A stretch of DNA of 27,588 nucleotides from Rhodospirillaceae bacterium UBA3470. GTDB lineage: Bacteria; Pseudomonadota; Alphaproteobacteria; Rhodospirillales; Casp-alpha2. The notes below the pieces were generated by a model. The model made no database searches and had not been told where the DNA came from. It saw nothing but the letters and a program-made list of their open reading frames with translations. This document shows positions 7,542 through 15,797 of the stretch, piece by piece. How positions within the stretch are numbered: position 1 is the stretch's first letter; each line of letters opens with the position of its first letter. The position numbers and the translations under genes were made by a program. The DNA lies in NCBI GenBank assembly GCA_002378125.1, contig DFRF01000155.1, forward strand, positions 1 to 27,588. The letters run 5' to 3'.

Positions 7542-8717
7542 ATGTCGACTCTATCTGAGCCGTTCGTGCGGCCTCAAAATCCGTGTTTTTCATCTGGTCC
7601 GTGCGCGAAACGTCCGGGCTGGAGCCTTCAAGGGCTTTCTGACGCGTCTCTGGGGCGCTCTCACCGAGCTACTTTAGGCAAGGCGAAGCTCAACGAAGTG
7701 ATTCAGCGGTCACGTGCCATCCTTGGCATTCCGAGAAATTACTTAGTTGGCATTGTTCCTGCCTCTGACACTGGCGCTATAGAAATGGCTATGTGGTCTC
7801 TTTTGGGGCCGCGTGGCATTGACATGTTGACCTGGGAGAGTTTTGGGGCCGCATGGGTCAGAGATGTTACCCAGCAACTCAAGCTCAATAATGTGCGGGA
7901 GATAGCTGCGGACTACGGTCATCTCCCGGACCTCGACCAAGTCAATTTTAGCCGTGACGTGGTGTTCACTTGGAATGGGACAACTTCTGGGGTCTGCGTT
8001 CCGGACGGTAAATGGATCGCTTCTGACCGCTCTGGGCTAACTATTTGTGACGCTACATCGGCGGCGTTTGCATTGGACCTGACGTGGGACAAGTTGGATG
8101 TTACCACCTGGTCCTGGCAGAAGGTTATGGGCGGCGAAGCGGCTCATGGTATGTTGGTCTTGAGTCCGCGCGCGGTCGAACGGCTGGAAACCTATACCCC
8201 GCCGTGGCCACTTCCAAAAATTTTCCGTCTCATCGAGGGCGGAAAGGTCATTAGCAGTATTTTTGAGGGTGCGACCATCAACACACCTTCAATGCTTGCT
8301 GTAGAGGATGCGCTTGACGGTTTGAGATGGGCCGACGAATTGGGAGGGCTGCGAACTTTGCAAAGCCGCGTCAGGGCCAACATGGCTGCGATGACCGCCT
8401 GGTTAGAGGGAAATCCTGACTTCGCGTTTCTAGCTGAAAAAGCTGAGACGCGCTCGCCCACATCTATTTGCCTCAAAATCAATGCGCCTTGGTTCCAAGC
8501 GCTGACCATAGACGGGCAAAAGGCGGCCGCTAAGGCTTTAGTAGCGCTGCTCGAAGAGGCGGGTGTTGCCTACGACATTAGCTCTTATCGAGACGCGCCT
8601 CCAGGCCTTCGTATATGGGGTGGGGCGACGGTTGAGACCGAAGACTTGGTTGCTTTGTTCCCATGGCTAGATTGGGCCTTAGCCAATGTGGCCGCCACTC
8701 ATTCAGCGGCCGCCTAA
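7542..8717 (+). CDS. serC: Phosphoserine aminotransferase (alphaproteobacterial/Methanosarcina type)
   Basis: A 391-residue PLP-dependent class V aminotransferase that converts 3-phosphohydroxypyruvate and glutamate to phosphoserine and 2-oxoglutarate. Family marks are dense: NPCFSSGPCAKRPGW near the N-terminus, GRSHRATLGK, GIVPASDTGAIEMAMWSLLG, VVFTWNGTTSGV, and the PLP-lysine motif SWQKVMGGEAAHG. The TINTPSML segment lies in the second half. The start at 7542 follows AAGGAG by 6 nt; the longer in-frame version from 7470 adds residues without family similarity. serA follows after 26 bp, so the two form the usual alphaproteobacterial serine operon. Serine-glyoxylate aminotransferase is a remote alternative but the motifs fit SerC well. 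Confidence 0.95.
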   Translation: MSTLSEPFVRPQNPCFSSGPCAKRPGWSLQGLSDASLGRSHRATLGKAKLNEVIQRSRAILGIPRNYLVGIVPASDTGAIEMAMWSLLGPRGIDMLTWESFGAAWVRDVTQQLKLNNVREIAADYGHLPDLDQVNFSRDVVFTWNGTTSGVCVPDGKWIASDRSGLTICDATSAAFALDLTWDKLDVTTWSWQKVMGGEAAHGMLVLSPRAVERLETYTPPWPLPKIFRLIEGGKVISSIFEGATINTPSMLAVEDALDGLRWADELGGLRTLQSRVRANMAAMTAWLEGNPDFAFLAEKAETRSPTSICLKINAPWFQALTIDGQKAAAKALVALLEEAGVAYDISSYRDAPPGLRIWGGATVETEDLVALFPWLDWALANVAATHSAAA

Positions 8718-8743
8718 AAAGAAAAATTAAGAAGGAGAGTAAA

Positions 8744-10318
8744 ATGCCCAAAGTCCTTATTTCGGATAAGATGAGCCCGCTGGCTGAAGAGTGTTTTAAG
8801 GCTCGCGGTATCGAGGTCGACGTAAAGACTGGAATGACGCCAAAAGAGCTAATTGCCTGCATCAGAAGCTACGACGGCTTAGCAGTCCGGTCTGCGACCA
8901 AAGTCCGGCCAGCCGTCTTTGAAGCAATGGAGAACTTGAGGGTCATAGGTCGGGCTGGAATTGGTGTCGACAACATTGACATTGGAGAAGCAACCCAACG
9001 CGGGATCGTGGTAATGAATACGCCGTTTGGCAATTCCATTACCACTGCAGAGCACACCATTTCCCTTTTGCTGGCCTTAGCCCGTCAAATACCCGAAGCG
9101 AATGCGTCCACCCATGCTGGCAAATGGGAAAAGTCTCGTTTCATGGGTGTTGAGCTCATGGGAAAGACGTTAGGTATCATCGGCTGCGGCAACATCGGGT
9201 CCGTCGTTGCCGATCGGGCCCAGGGTCTGAAGATGAAGGTTGTTGCGTTTGACCCATTTCTCAGCGCCGAACATGCGACAGATATTGGCGTCGAGAAGGT
9301 GACACTGGATGGGCTATTCGCGCGCGCAGACTTCATTAGTCTACATACGCCGATGACCGACGCTACCCGAAATATTATTAACGCTGACGCGATTGCCAAA
9401 ATGAAGGAAGGCGTGCGCATTATAAATTGCGCGCGCGGTGGTCTTCTTGAGGAAGCCGCGATTAAGGCCGGCTTAGACTCCGGGAAGATTGCTGGTGTCG
9501 CGCTCGATGTGTTTGCTAAAGAGCCGGCACAGGAGAACATCCTGTTCGGTATGAAAGGGGTTGTAGCGACGCCTCACCTGGGTGCCTCCACCACGGAAGC
9601 CCAGGAGAAGGTTGCCTTGCAGGTGGCCGAACAAATGGCCGATTACCTGCTCACCGGCGCGGTAACTAACGCCTTGAACATGCCCTCTGTATCGGCGGAG
9701 GAAGCGGCACGGTTGAAACCTTATATGTTGTTGGCTGAGCAACTCGGCAGCTTTGCTGGTCAGGTTACGACCAGTGCCGTATCTGAGGTAACTATTGCGT
9801 ACGAAGGAATTTGTGGAGAGTTGAACTGCAAACCGCTAACAGCTGTGGTACTGCAGGGACTATTGTCTCCATTGATGGTGGGGGTCAACATGGTCAACGC
9901 GCCAGCCATCGCCAAGCAACGTGATGTGGTTGTGCGAGAGGTTCGCAGTGACCAGGCCGGTGCCTACCAAACGCTCATATCTCTGACCGTTAAGACGGAG
10001 AACCAGACGAGATCTATCCGTGGCACACTATTCAACGATGAGCCACGTGTCGTTGAGATTAAGGAGATCCCCATTGACGCGAAGCTTGGCCCAAATATGA
10101 TCTACATTACCAACAATGATAAACCGGGCTTGATTGGCAAACTGGGATCTATTCTCGGTAACTCGGGCTTAAATATTGCCACGTTCCATTTAGGTCGGGC
10201 CGAAGAGGGTGGAGACGCCATCGCTTTGATCGAGGTAGATGGCATGCCACCAAACGATGTGATCAGTGCTCTGAAGGGAATTGAACACGTTGTACAAGCC
10301 ATACCGATGCGGTTTTGA
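8744..10318 (+). CDS. serA: D-3-phosphoglycerate dehydrogenase (long form with ACT domain)
   Basis: A 525-residue enzyme oxidising 3-phosphoglycerate to 3-phosphohydroxypyruvate with NAD. Order of domains: substrate-binding N-terminus (MPKVLISDKMSPLAEECF), NAD domain with GIIGCGNIGSVVADR, catalytic Arg in NCARGGLLEE, the Glu, and the His in ATPHLGAST, then the intervening domain typical of long SerA, and a C-terminal ACT domain (IYITNNDKPGLIGKLGSIL to the end) that usually senses serine. The start at 8744 follows AGAAGGAGAG; the longer frame upstream overlaps serC and has no family similarity. Gene end faces the LarA-like gene tail to tail, 32 bp apart. Confidence 0.97.
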   Translation: MPKVLISDKMSPLAEECFKARGIEVDVKTGMTPKELIACIRSYDGLAVRSATKVRPAVFEAMENLRVIGRAGIGVDNIDIGEATQRGIVVMNTPFGNSITTAEHTISLLLALARQIPEANASTHAGKWEKSRFMGVELMGKTLGIIGCGNIGSVVADRAQGLKMKVVAFDPFLSAEHATDIGVEKVTLDGLFARADFISLHTPMTDATRNIINADAIAKMKEGVRIINCARGGLLEEAAIKAGLDSGKIAGVALDVFAKEPAQENILFGMKGVVATPHLGASTTEAQEKVALQVAEQMADYLLTGAVTNALNMPSVSAEEAARLKPYMLLAEQLGSFAGQVTTSAVSEVTIAYEGICGELNCKPLTAVVLQGLLSPLMVGVNMVNAPAIAKQRDVVVREVRSDQAGAYQTLISLTVKTENQTRSIRGTLFNDEPRVVEIKEIPIDAKLGPNMIYITNNDKPGLIGKLGSILGNSGLNIATFHLGRAEEGGDAIALIEVDGMPPNDVISALKGIEHVVQAIPMRF

Positions 10319-10350
10319 ATAACGCCATTGGATTACGGTGCCCCCTAATG

Positions 10351-11646
10351 CTAAATGACCTGACCAGTTAATCCACCGTTGGCGTCGAATTCGAGGTTGA
10401 AGGGCTCGGATAGCACTGTTTGGTCTTGATTTTTCTCTATATCGGGTATCAGCGGTTCGCTGGCCCACACGGTGGTCATTTCCAACGTGTTCTTAATACG
10501 GACGATACGAGAGCTTTCCGACGTCACGCCAAAGCACCCCCGCAGCGCGATACCGATAGCGTCGCGATCTGTATTGGCGACGATGGGTAGGCGTGCGCCT
10601 TCCAGAACGCCAGCAGTGACGATATTGACGTAAATTTTTGTCCAATCAACTTTTTGGACTAATCGTTGTGTAGTAACGTCGGCCGCTCCGATACCGGTCG
10701 AGTTACCCTCGGTCTTCTCGGTCAAATCACGGACCACGATTCGATTGATGGCAGCCCCGGAGTCGAAGCCGGGAAGTGAGGATGGTGGGCGTCCCGTGAC
10801 GTTCGGATCCATGCCGGCGCCAGAAATATCCTTGCCGATCTCGTCAATGATTAAGACGTCAACGGTGTCAAAATACAGCCGGGGAATGGAGGTTTTCGCC
10901 ATCTGCAATAATGCAGCGTCACGATGGAAGAAATCATCAGGTGCGACGAATTCCAGATGCTTCAAATTCTCTTCCGCGTTTTCAACCATGGCGACGCCAA
11001 ATAGCGTTGGGGTCTTCTCTAGAAAAATCTTGGTTGCGGCTGGCAGTAGTGTGTTGAAGTTTCCCATGCCGTGAAAATGCAATGCGGTGGCGCCGGCATG
11101 CTTTGCCATACCGATGGCCACCATCTTAATCAGCCCGCTTTCGTGGTTAGCTCGGAAATCCGTGTGCGGTTTGACGCGGTTGCACATTATGATGTGGTCT
11201 GCATCCATCGCGAGCTTGTCGCAATAAACCGGAACGTCGCGCTCAATACGTCCTAACTCAATCACCTCTAGTGATGAGTTGATGGGCACTCCCATGTTCT
11301 CCTCAGTATATCCATAACTTGCCAACACGGCGGTTTGGCCCTCGGCCGAACCGCCGCCGTGGCTGCCCATGGCTGGAATGATAAACGGTTTGGCACCCGC
11401 GGCTTTCAGTTCACCGATCAGCGCCTTCACGACCTGGGGTTGCTGTTTGATGCCGCGGCTACCGATCCCGATGGCGACGTTCTTTCCAGTCAAATCAGCA
11501 TGGGCATACCTTTGGAACTGTGCGGCAACGGCGGCATCTATATCCGAAAGCGCCGAGAGGTCAAACTTTTGGCCGACCTCAACAAATTGCGGCAGGGGAT
11601 CATGTAGACCGCCGGGAATGGGAATGGAGATGGAAGATGGAAACAT
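10351..11646 (-). CDS. Divergent LarA-family (DUF2088) nickel-pincer racemase/epimerase, substrate unknown
   Basis: From ATG 11646 the protein has 431 residues. The longer in-frame start would overlap larB by about 110 bp and adds residues without similarity, whereas ATG 11646 lies 5 nt after the larB stop with AGGG upstream. The LarA pattern is recognisable but diverged: Arg63 (GSRGI), His96 (MGSHGGG), His161 (NRVKPHTDF), Lys174 (SGLIKM) and a later His (His183 or His190). The spacing matches Arg75, His108, His174, Lys184 and His200 of Lactobacillus LarA, where the Lys holds the nickel-pincer nucleotide. The family contains racemases and epimerases of several 2-hydroxyacids. It ends the larC-larE-larB unit, so its cofactor is probably made by its own operon. 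Confidence 0.8.
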   Translation of the reverse strand: MFPSSISIPIPGGLHDPLPQFVEVGQKFDLSALSDIDAAVAAQFQRYAHADLTGKNVAIGIGSRGIKQQPQVVKALIGELKAAGAKPFIIPAMGSHGGGSAEGQTAVLASYGYTEENMGVPINSSLEVIELGRIERDVPVYCDKLAMDADHIIMCNRVKPHTDFRANHESGLIKMVAIGMAKHAGATALHFHGMGNFNTLLPAATKIFLEKTPTLFGVAMVENAEENLKHLEFVAPDDFFHRDAALLQMAKTSIPRLYFDTVDVLIIDEIGKDISGAGMDPNVTGRPPSSLPGFDSGAAINRIVVRDLTEKTEGNSTGIGAADVTTQRLVQKVDWTKIYVNIVTAGVLEGARLPIVANTDRDAIGIALRGCFGVTSESSRIVRIKNTLEMTTVWASEPLIPDIEKNQDQTVLSEPFNLEFDANGGLTGQVI

Positions 11647-11651
11647 TGCAA

Positions 11652-12335
11652 TTACCCTGAATTGGAGGAGGCTAGAAGCGCTGCGGATTGCAGCGCGCGA
11701 AGAGCAGCACATGCCGCCCCATAACCGTTGTCGATGTTGCAGATGGTGACACCAGGAGCGCAACTGGACAGCGATGCGCCTAGGGCTGTTTCACCGTCTC
11801 GAGCGGCACCATATCCGGTGGAGGTTGGGACGCCAATTACAATGCCAGGGATTAAGCCACCCAGTACGCTCACTAGTGCCGCGTCCATGCCGGCCACGGC
11901 GATAACGATGGGGTGCGCCTTAATCTCGTCTAGCCGGTTGGTGAGCCGCCATAGGCCGGCGACGCCTACGTCAAAGAAAAGTGTAGCCTCTTCTCCGTTG
12001 AAAATAAGTGTGCGTGATGCCTCCCGCGCGATCGGGGCGTCTGATGTGCCTGCAGTAACGACTGCGACCCGTCCGGACCGGCCAGGTGTCTGTGCGAACC
12101 GAAAGAACCCGGTTTCGGATATCGGGTCATAATCCATCGCGTCGCGGTGGGTGGCATCTAGAGCTACAAATTTTGTTTCGGAAAGCCGGGTCACCAGTAT
12201 AGGCGAGCCTTCATCAGAAACCGTGGTTAAAATTTCATTGATCTGAAGCGGGGATTTGTCTCTGCAGAACACGGCCTCACCGAGCCCCAGTCGTTTGGTT
12301 CGTTGAAAATCGAGTGTCATTTCTTGTTCGGTCAT
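11652..12335 (-). CDS. larB: LarB, nicotinate adenine dinucleotide carboxylase/hydrolase for the nickel-pincer nucleotide
   Basis: A 227-residue PurE-like protein. LarB carboxylates the pyridinium ring of nicotinic acid adenine dinucleotide at C5 and hydrolyses the product to pyridinium-3,5-biscarboxylate mononucleotide, the first step of nickel-pincer cofactor synthesis. Visible family marks: VVTAGTSDAPIAREA (92-106), DVGVAGLWRL, VIAVAGMDAALVSVLGG (144-160), IGVPTSTGYGA, and SSCAPGVTICNIDNGYGAA (190-208). Cys192 lines up with the essential Cys221 of Lactobacillus LarB; the aligned acidic residue is Asp151 rather than Glu. The ATG overlaps the larE stop by 4 nt (ATGA). The LarA-like gene starts 5 nt after its stop. 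Confidence 0.93.
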   Translation of the reverse strand: MTEQEMTLDFQRTKRLGLGEAVFCRDKSPLQINEILTTVSDEGSPILVTRLSETKFVALDATHRDAMDYDPISETGFFRFAQTPGRSGRVAVVTAGTSDAPIAREASRTLIFNGEEATLFFDVGVAGLWRLTNRLDEIKAHPIVIAVAGMDAALVSVLGGLIPGIVIGVPTSTGYGAARDGETALGASLSSCAPGVTICNIDNGYGAACAALRALQSAALLASSNSG

Positions 12336-13159
12336 GGTTCGTTTAATTTATTCATTTTTTGTTTGCCGACAAAGGCGCTGCCGCGTTGGTAAGGGGCAAA
12401 GTCGACGTCCATGGCGACATGATTGGGCATGCGGGCTGCAGCGCCATCCGCAATGGAGCGTCGCTGATCTGATGTTAAGGCGGCGAGTGCCGTTGGATCG
12501 AGTTCAATCACCATACCCTGCCGGCGGACCCGGCACCGCACCGTCTTGGCACAAAGCGTCTCGCGGAGCCACGTTTCAATTGTGTCGATCAATACCAAGT
12601 GTTGCGCTTGGATCGCAATTCCTGTTTCAACCCGGCTCGACAGGCACGGCGATGCAGGAAGTTCCGAGATATCATCTAAGTCTAAATCTCGGGCCAGCGC
12701 TCGAACCGCTGCTTTATCCATGCCTGCGTCAACATAGGGGTGATGGACGTCGTTGTCTTTGGCGGCCTGCAGTCCTGGTCGATAGTCACCCAAGTCGTTA
12801 GTATTAGTACCTGACATAATCACACCATCGCATATGCGTCGCAGCGTGCTATATAGGCTCGATTTGCAATAAAAGCAGCGGTTCACAGGGTTTGCCCGAT
12901 AGCGGGGATCGCCAAACTCTCCGGCATCAACTTCAGATAAGATCCAACCTAGACGCGATGCGTGATCTCGTACCCGCGCCGTGGCCGCCGTCGGAACAGC
13001 TGGGGAAATAGCGTGGACCATTCGGACGCCGTCGACGCCAAGGAAATCATGGGCGAAGGCGGAAAGCGTTATAGAGTCGACGCCTCCAGAGACCGCAATG
13101 GCGCCACCTCTAAGTGGTTCGAGTACCGCACGCAACTGACCCCAACTATCACCGATCAT
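12332..13159 (-). CDS. larE: LarE, sulfur-inserting PP-loop enzyme of nickel-pincer nucleotide synthesis
   Basis: LarE adenylates the two carboxylates of the LarB product and turns them into thiocarboxylates. The PP-loop ATP site is SGGVDS (24-29). Three cysteines stand at conserved places: Cys95 and Cys98 (NRCFYCKSS) and Cys172 (ASPCLSSR), the last aligning with the sacrificial Cys176 of Lactobacillus LarE. Other LarE proteins use three cysteines to hold a [4Fe-4S] cluster that carries sulfur catalytically; the presence of three here suggests that type, by inference. I prefer ATG 13159, 7 nt after AGGA, to a GTG 24 nt upstream; it overlaps larC by 11 nt. 275 residues, normal for the family. 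Confidence 0.92.
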   Translation of the reverse strand: MIGDSWGQLRAVLEPLRGGAIAVSGGVDSITLSAFAHDFLGVDGVRMVHAISPAVPTAATARVRDHASRLGWILSEVDAGEFGDPRYRANPVNRCFYCKSSLYSTLRRICDGVIMSGTNTNDLGDYRPGLQAAKDNDVHHPYVDAGMDKAAVRALARDLDLDDISELPASPCLSSRVETGIAIQAQHLVLIDTIETWLRETLCAKTVRCRVRRQGMVIELDPTALAALTSDQRRSIADGAAARMPNHVAMDVDFAPYQRGSAFVGKQKMNKLNEP

Positions 13160-14342
13160 GATCGTGTCCTGTACACAAGGCACGGGTTTCTGCGATGCGG
13201 CGTCGGGATCCTCTGGATTTTGCAGTCTTAATGGCGGAAACGTCGTCGATGGACGCTTTGGCCGTCACCCCGCCCGGACGATGGGCTAGTTTCACGTCTG
13301 CACCGTCCACGTCAACGGTATCTCGCAACAGGGTGTCACGAAGTAGAGCGGTGCGCCGGACGCCAAGCGTTGTTGTCTCCGCCAGAATCATCTCGGTAAT
13401 GGCTTTAGTGTGGGCCGGCTGCGCCAAAACCTGTAGCGCGATGGCGACGCGGCCTTTTTTTGCAAAAACAGGCCATTGACAGACATCTAGGACGCCATCT
13501 GTTGCCCGCAGGTGATCCAGGGCCACGGCAAGATCCTCGCCCGTCTGGTCGTCAATTTCACAACGAAGAACCTCGACTATGTCGCTGGTGGCTGTTGTTG
13601 AGTCTTTGCTGAATAGGACGGCGCGCAGCATGTTGGCCCGACTTTTGAATTCCTTATTGCCGAAACCCATACCAGTACGCAATAGAGCGCGTGGCGCGGT
13701 GTCAGTTGAAAAAGTGGGCTGCAGAAACTTGAGGATTGCGGCGCCAGTGGGTGTTACGCGTTCCCCGTTTTCGCCGTCATCGACGAACAGAAAGCCTTCT
13801 AGAATTTTTGCCGTCGCTGGCACGGGAACTGGAATGAAGCCATGCTGCGTTTTCACCTGACCGCGCCCTTGCGGCAAGGGCCCTACGGACCACAAACATG
13901 GTGCCAGGGCATCGATTAGAACCGCCGCGACGACAATATCGACGATTGAGTCAATTGCACCGACCTCGTGAAAAGTCACATCATCGGGAGCGATACCGTG
14001 CACGGCCGCCTCGGCGTTGGCGAGGATAGTAAAGATACCCACTGCCGTATCGCGGACGCCGGCGTCCAACGGTGCGTCTACGAGCATGGAGCGGATTGTA
14101 GTCCATGGGGTATGAACATGCTCCCCTAACTCTCCGTTTCTTGCTAGTTGAACGGTGAATCGGGTACCCTTAAAACCTTTGTGCGTTACGATCTCACTAA
14201 GTGCTGAGGTGCCTGCGGGTAGGTTAAGCGCGGAAATGGCGACTTGGCATCGCGGCCAAAGATTAGGGCGCGCGTCCAGGATTGCGGCAGCGAACATATC
14301 ACCGGCCACGCCGCCAACGGCATCCAGATGAATGGCGGACAC
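13149..14342 (-). CDS. larC: LarC, CTP-dependent nickel insertase (single continuous frame)
   Basis: A 397-residue LarC, which uses CTP to install nickel in the dithiocarboxylate pincer nucleotide. The N-terminus HLDAVGGVAGDMFAAA is the family signature; FHEVGAIDSIVDIV, the PLPQGRGQVKTQHG segment and TPTGAAILKFL follow. The C-terminal half (LRCEIDDQTGEDLAVAL onward) is the part encoded by larC2 in Lactobacillus, where a programmed frameshift joins the halves; here no frameshift is needed. The start codon is GTG at 14342, with a weak ribosome-binding site. First gene of the minus-strand larC-larE-larB-larA-like unit; every junction overlaps or is a few nt, so it reads as one operon. Confidence 0.92.
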   Translation of the reverse strand: MSAIHLDAVGGVAGDMFAAAILDARPNLWPRCQVAISALNLPAGTSALSEIVTHKGFKGTRFTVQLARNGELGEHVHTPWTTIRSMLVDAPLDAGVRDTAVGIFTILANAEAAVHGIAPDDVTFHEVGAIDSIVDIVVAAVLIDALAPCLWSVGPLPQGRGQVKTQHGFIPVPVPATAKILEGFLFVDDGENGERVTPTGAAILKFLQPTFSTDTAPRALLRTGMGFGNKEFKSRANMLRAVLFSKDSTTATSDIVEVLRCEIDDQTGEDLAVALDHLRATDGVLDVCQWPVFAKKGRVAIALQVLAQPAHTKAITEMILAETTTLGVRRTALLRDTLLRDTVDVDGADVKLAHRPGGVTAKASIDDVSAIKTAKSRGSRRRIAETRALCTGHDHDR

Positions 14343-14494
14343 TTGTTGATCGATCTGGGCCAGGACCTGCCTCCTCAGCTTGTTCTCTGTCGAACATGTC
14401 CTTATACGCTATCCCGCCTGTTGAGAAAACGTGAACGGCGTTGCGCCCCATTTAAAGGAGGGGCAAAATACGTCAAATAGAAGATGGGGGGGCT
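14343..14494. promoter_or_regulatory. Bidirectional promoter region between larC and the second larA
   Basis: The 152-bp divergent gap must serve both units. On the plus strand TTGTTC (14380-14385) and TATACG (14403-14408), 17 bp apart, form a plausible but weak sigma-70 promoter. An AAAGGAGGGG Shine-Dalgarno-like run lies at 14454-14463 and a G7 run at 14486-14492 sits just before the ATG of the second larA. No operator is recognisable. Confidence 0.35.
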
Positions 14495-15796
14495 ATGAGC
14501 GGTAGCAACCGGATCGATATAGCCTACGGACGGGACAAGTTGGTTGTCAATCTGCCACCCAATTGCGAGCCCACCATTATCCGTAAACCGAGTATGCCCA
14601 AGATCCCTAATCCGGTTGGTGCCGTATTTGATGCGCTGGCTAATCCCATGGGAGCGAGCCGGTTGAAGGACGCGGCGGCCGGCAAACGGAGCGCCTGCAT
14701 CTTGATCTGCGATATCACCCGGCCAGTGCCCAACAAGCTGTTCCTGCGCCCGATGATCGAGGAGTTAATTGAGGCTGGCATGCCCCTGGACGGTATCACC
14801 GTGTTGGTGGCGACTGGCCTGCATCGGCCTAACGAAGGCGACGAGCTTCGCGAACTGGTTGGCGATGACTGGGTCTTGAAGAATGTTCGCGTTGAGAATC
14901 ATTTCGCTCGCGATGATGCCGCTCACGTAGATTTGGGAGTAACGCCGGGGCGCGGGGTGCCGTTGAAATTGGACCGCCGGTTCGTTGAGGCAGATATCCG
15001 TATTGCGACCGGCCTAGTGGAGCCGCACTTCATGGCCGGCTGGTCCGGTGGGCGCAAGGTGATCGCGCCGGGTGTGGCGCACGAGGACACGATTCGGACC
15101 CTCCATAGCGCGCGATTCATGGAAGACCCGCATGCGATCCAATGCAACCTCGTCTCCAATCCCCTGCATGAAGAGCAGCTGGAGATCGTCAAGATAGTGG
15201 GCGACGTCTTGGCGCTGAACACCGTTCTCAACGAAGAACGTGACCTGGTGTTCGTCAGCTTTGGGGACATACTGGACAGTCATACAGCTGCAGTCGACTT
15301 CGTTCGTCCAGCGGCGGTCATCCCGGTGGGGCGCAAGTTCAAGACCGTGGTTACCTCGTCGGCTGGTTACCCCTTGGACGGCACTTACTACCAAACCATT
15401 AAAGGCATGGTAACACCCATCGATATTCTGGAGCCTGGCGGCACTCTACTGATCGCTGCCACCTGTTCTGAGGGTTTTGGTTCGAGAGATTTCCGCGCCG
15501 CACAGGACAAGCTGGTGGCGTTGGGGCAATCGGCTTTTCTGAATACGTTGACGGCGAAGCGTATCGCCGAGGTCGATGAGTGGCAGACGGAGATGCAATT
15601 GAAACCCATGCGGATTGGCAAAATCTGTCTCTACACGGAGGGTTTAGATGCCGATGAGCGGGTGGCCACGGGCGTGGATATTGTCGAGGACCTGGACGCC
15701 GCTATCAGCGACGCAGTCGCCGCATCGGGCGATCCAGCGATTGCGGTGATACCCGAGGGCCCTTATGTGGTGCCAGTGTCGGCGGAAACGCTCTAG
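14495..15796 (+). CDS. larA: Lactate-racemase-family protein LarA (canonical residues), 2-hydroxyacid racemase/epimerase
   Basis: A 433-residue LarA-family enzyme. All active-site positions of Lactobacillus LarA are present with the same spacing: Asp73 and Arg76 (CDITRP), His110 (ATGLHRP), His178 (GLVEPHF), Lys188 (GWSGGRKV) which anchors the nickel-pincer nucleotide, and His204 (RTLHS). The reaction is hydride abstraction and return at C2 of a 2-hydroxyacid. The family includes racemases of lactate, malate and other acids, so the substrate stays open. The ATG follows a G7 run; a better SD (AGGAGGGG) stands further up, before an in-frame ATA at 14468 that could be an unusual start. Divergent from larC. 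It ends one bp from the convergent aldo/keto reductase gene. Confidence 0.88.
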   Translation: MSGSNRIDIAYGRDKLVVNLPPNCEPTIIRKPSMPKIPNPVGAVFDALANPMGASRLKDAAAGKRSACILICDITRPVPNKLFLRPMIEELIEAGMPLDGITVLVATGLHRPNEGDELRELVGDDWVLKNVRVENHFARDDAAHVDLGVTPGRGVPLKLDRRFVEADIRIATGLVEPHFMAGWSGGRKVIAPGVAHEDTIRTLHSARFMEDPHAIQCNLVSNPLHEEQLEIVKIVGDVLALNTVLNEERDLVFVSFGDILDSHTAAVDFVRPAAVIPVGRKFKTVVTSSAGYPLDGTYYQTIKGMVTPIDILEPGGTLLIAATCSEGFGSRDFRAAQDKLVALGQSAFLNTLTAKRIAEVDEWQTEMQLKPMRIGKICLYTEGLDADERVATGVDIVEDLDAAISDAVAASGDPAIAVIPEGPYVVPVSAETL

Positions 15797-15797
15797 G

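Noticed and set aside
10351..11763. Longer version of the LarA-like gene starting at 11763
   Set aside because: It overlaps larB by about 110 bp and the extra 39 residues have no family similarity; ATG 11646 sits right after the larB stop.
14468..14470. ATA codon after a strong AGGAGGGG as an alternative start of the second larA
   Set aside because: It is in frame and well spaced, but ATA starts are very rare and ATG 14495 gives a normal family N-terminus; kept only as a remark.
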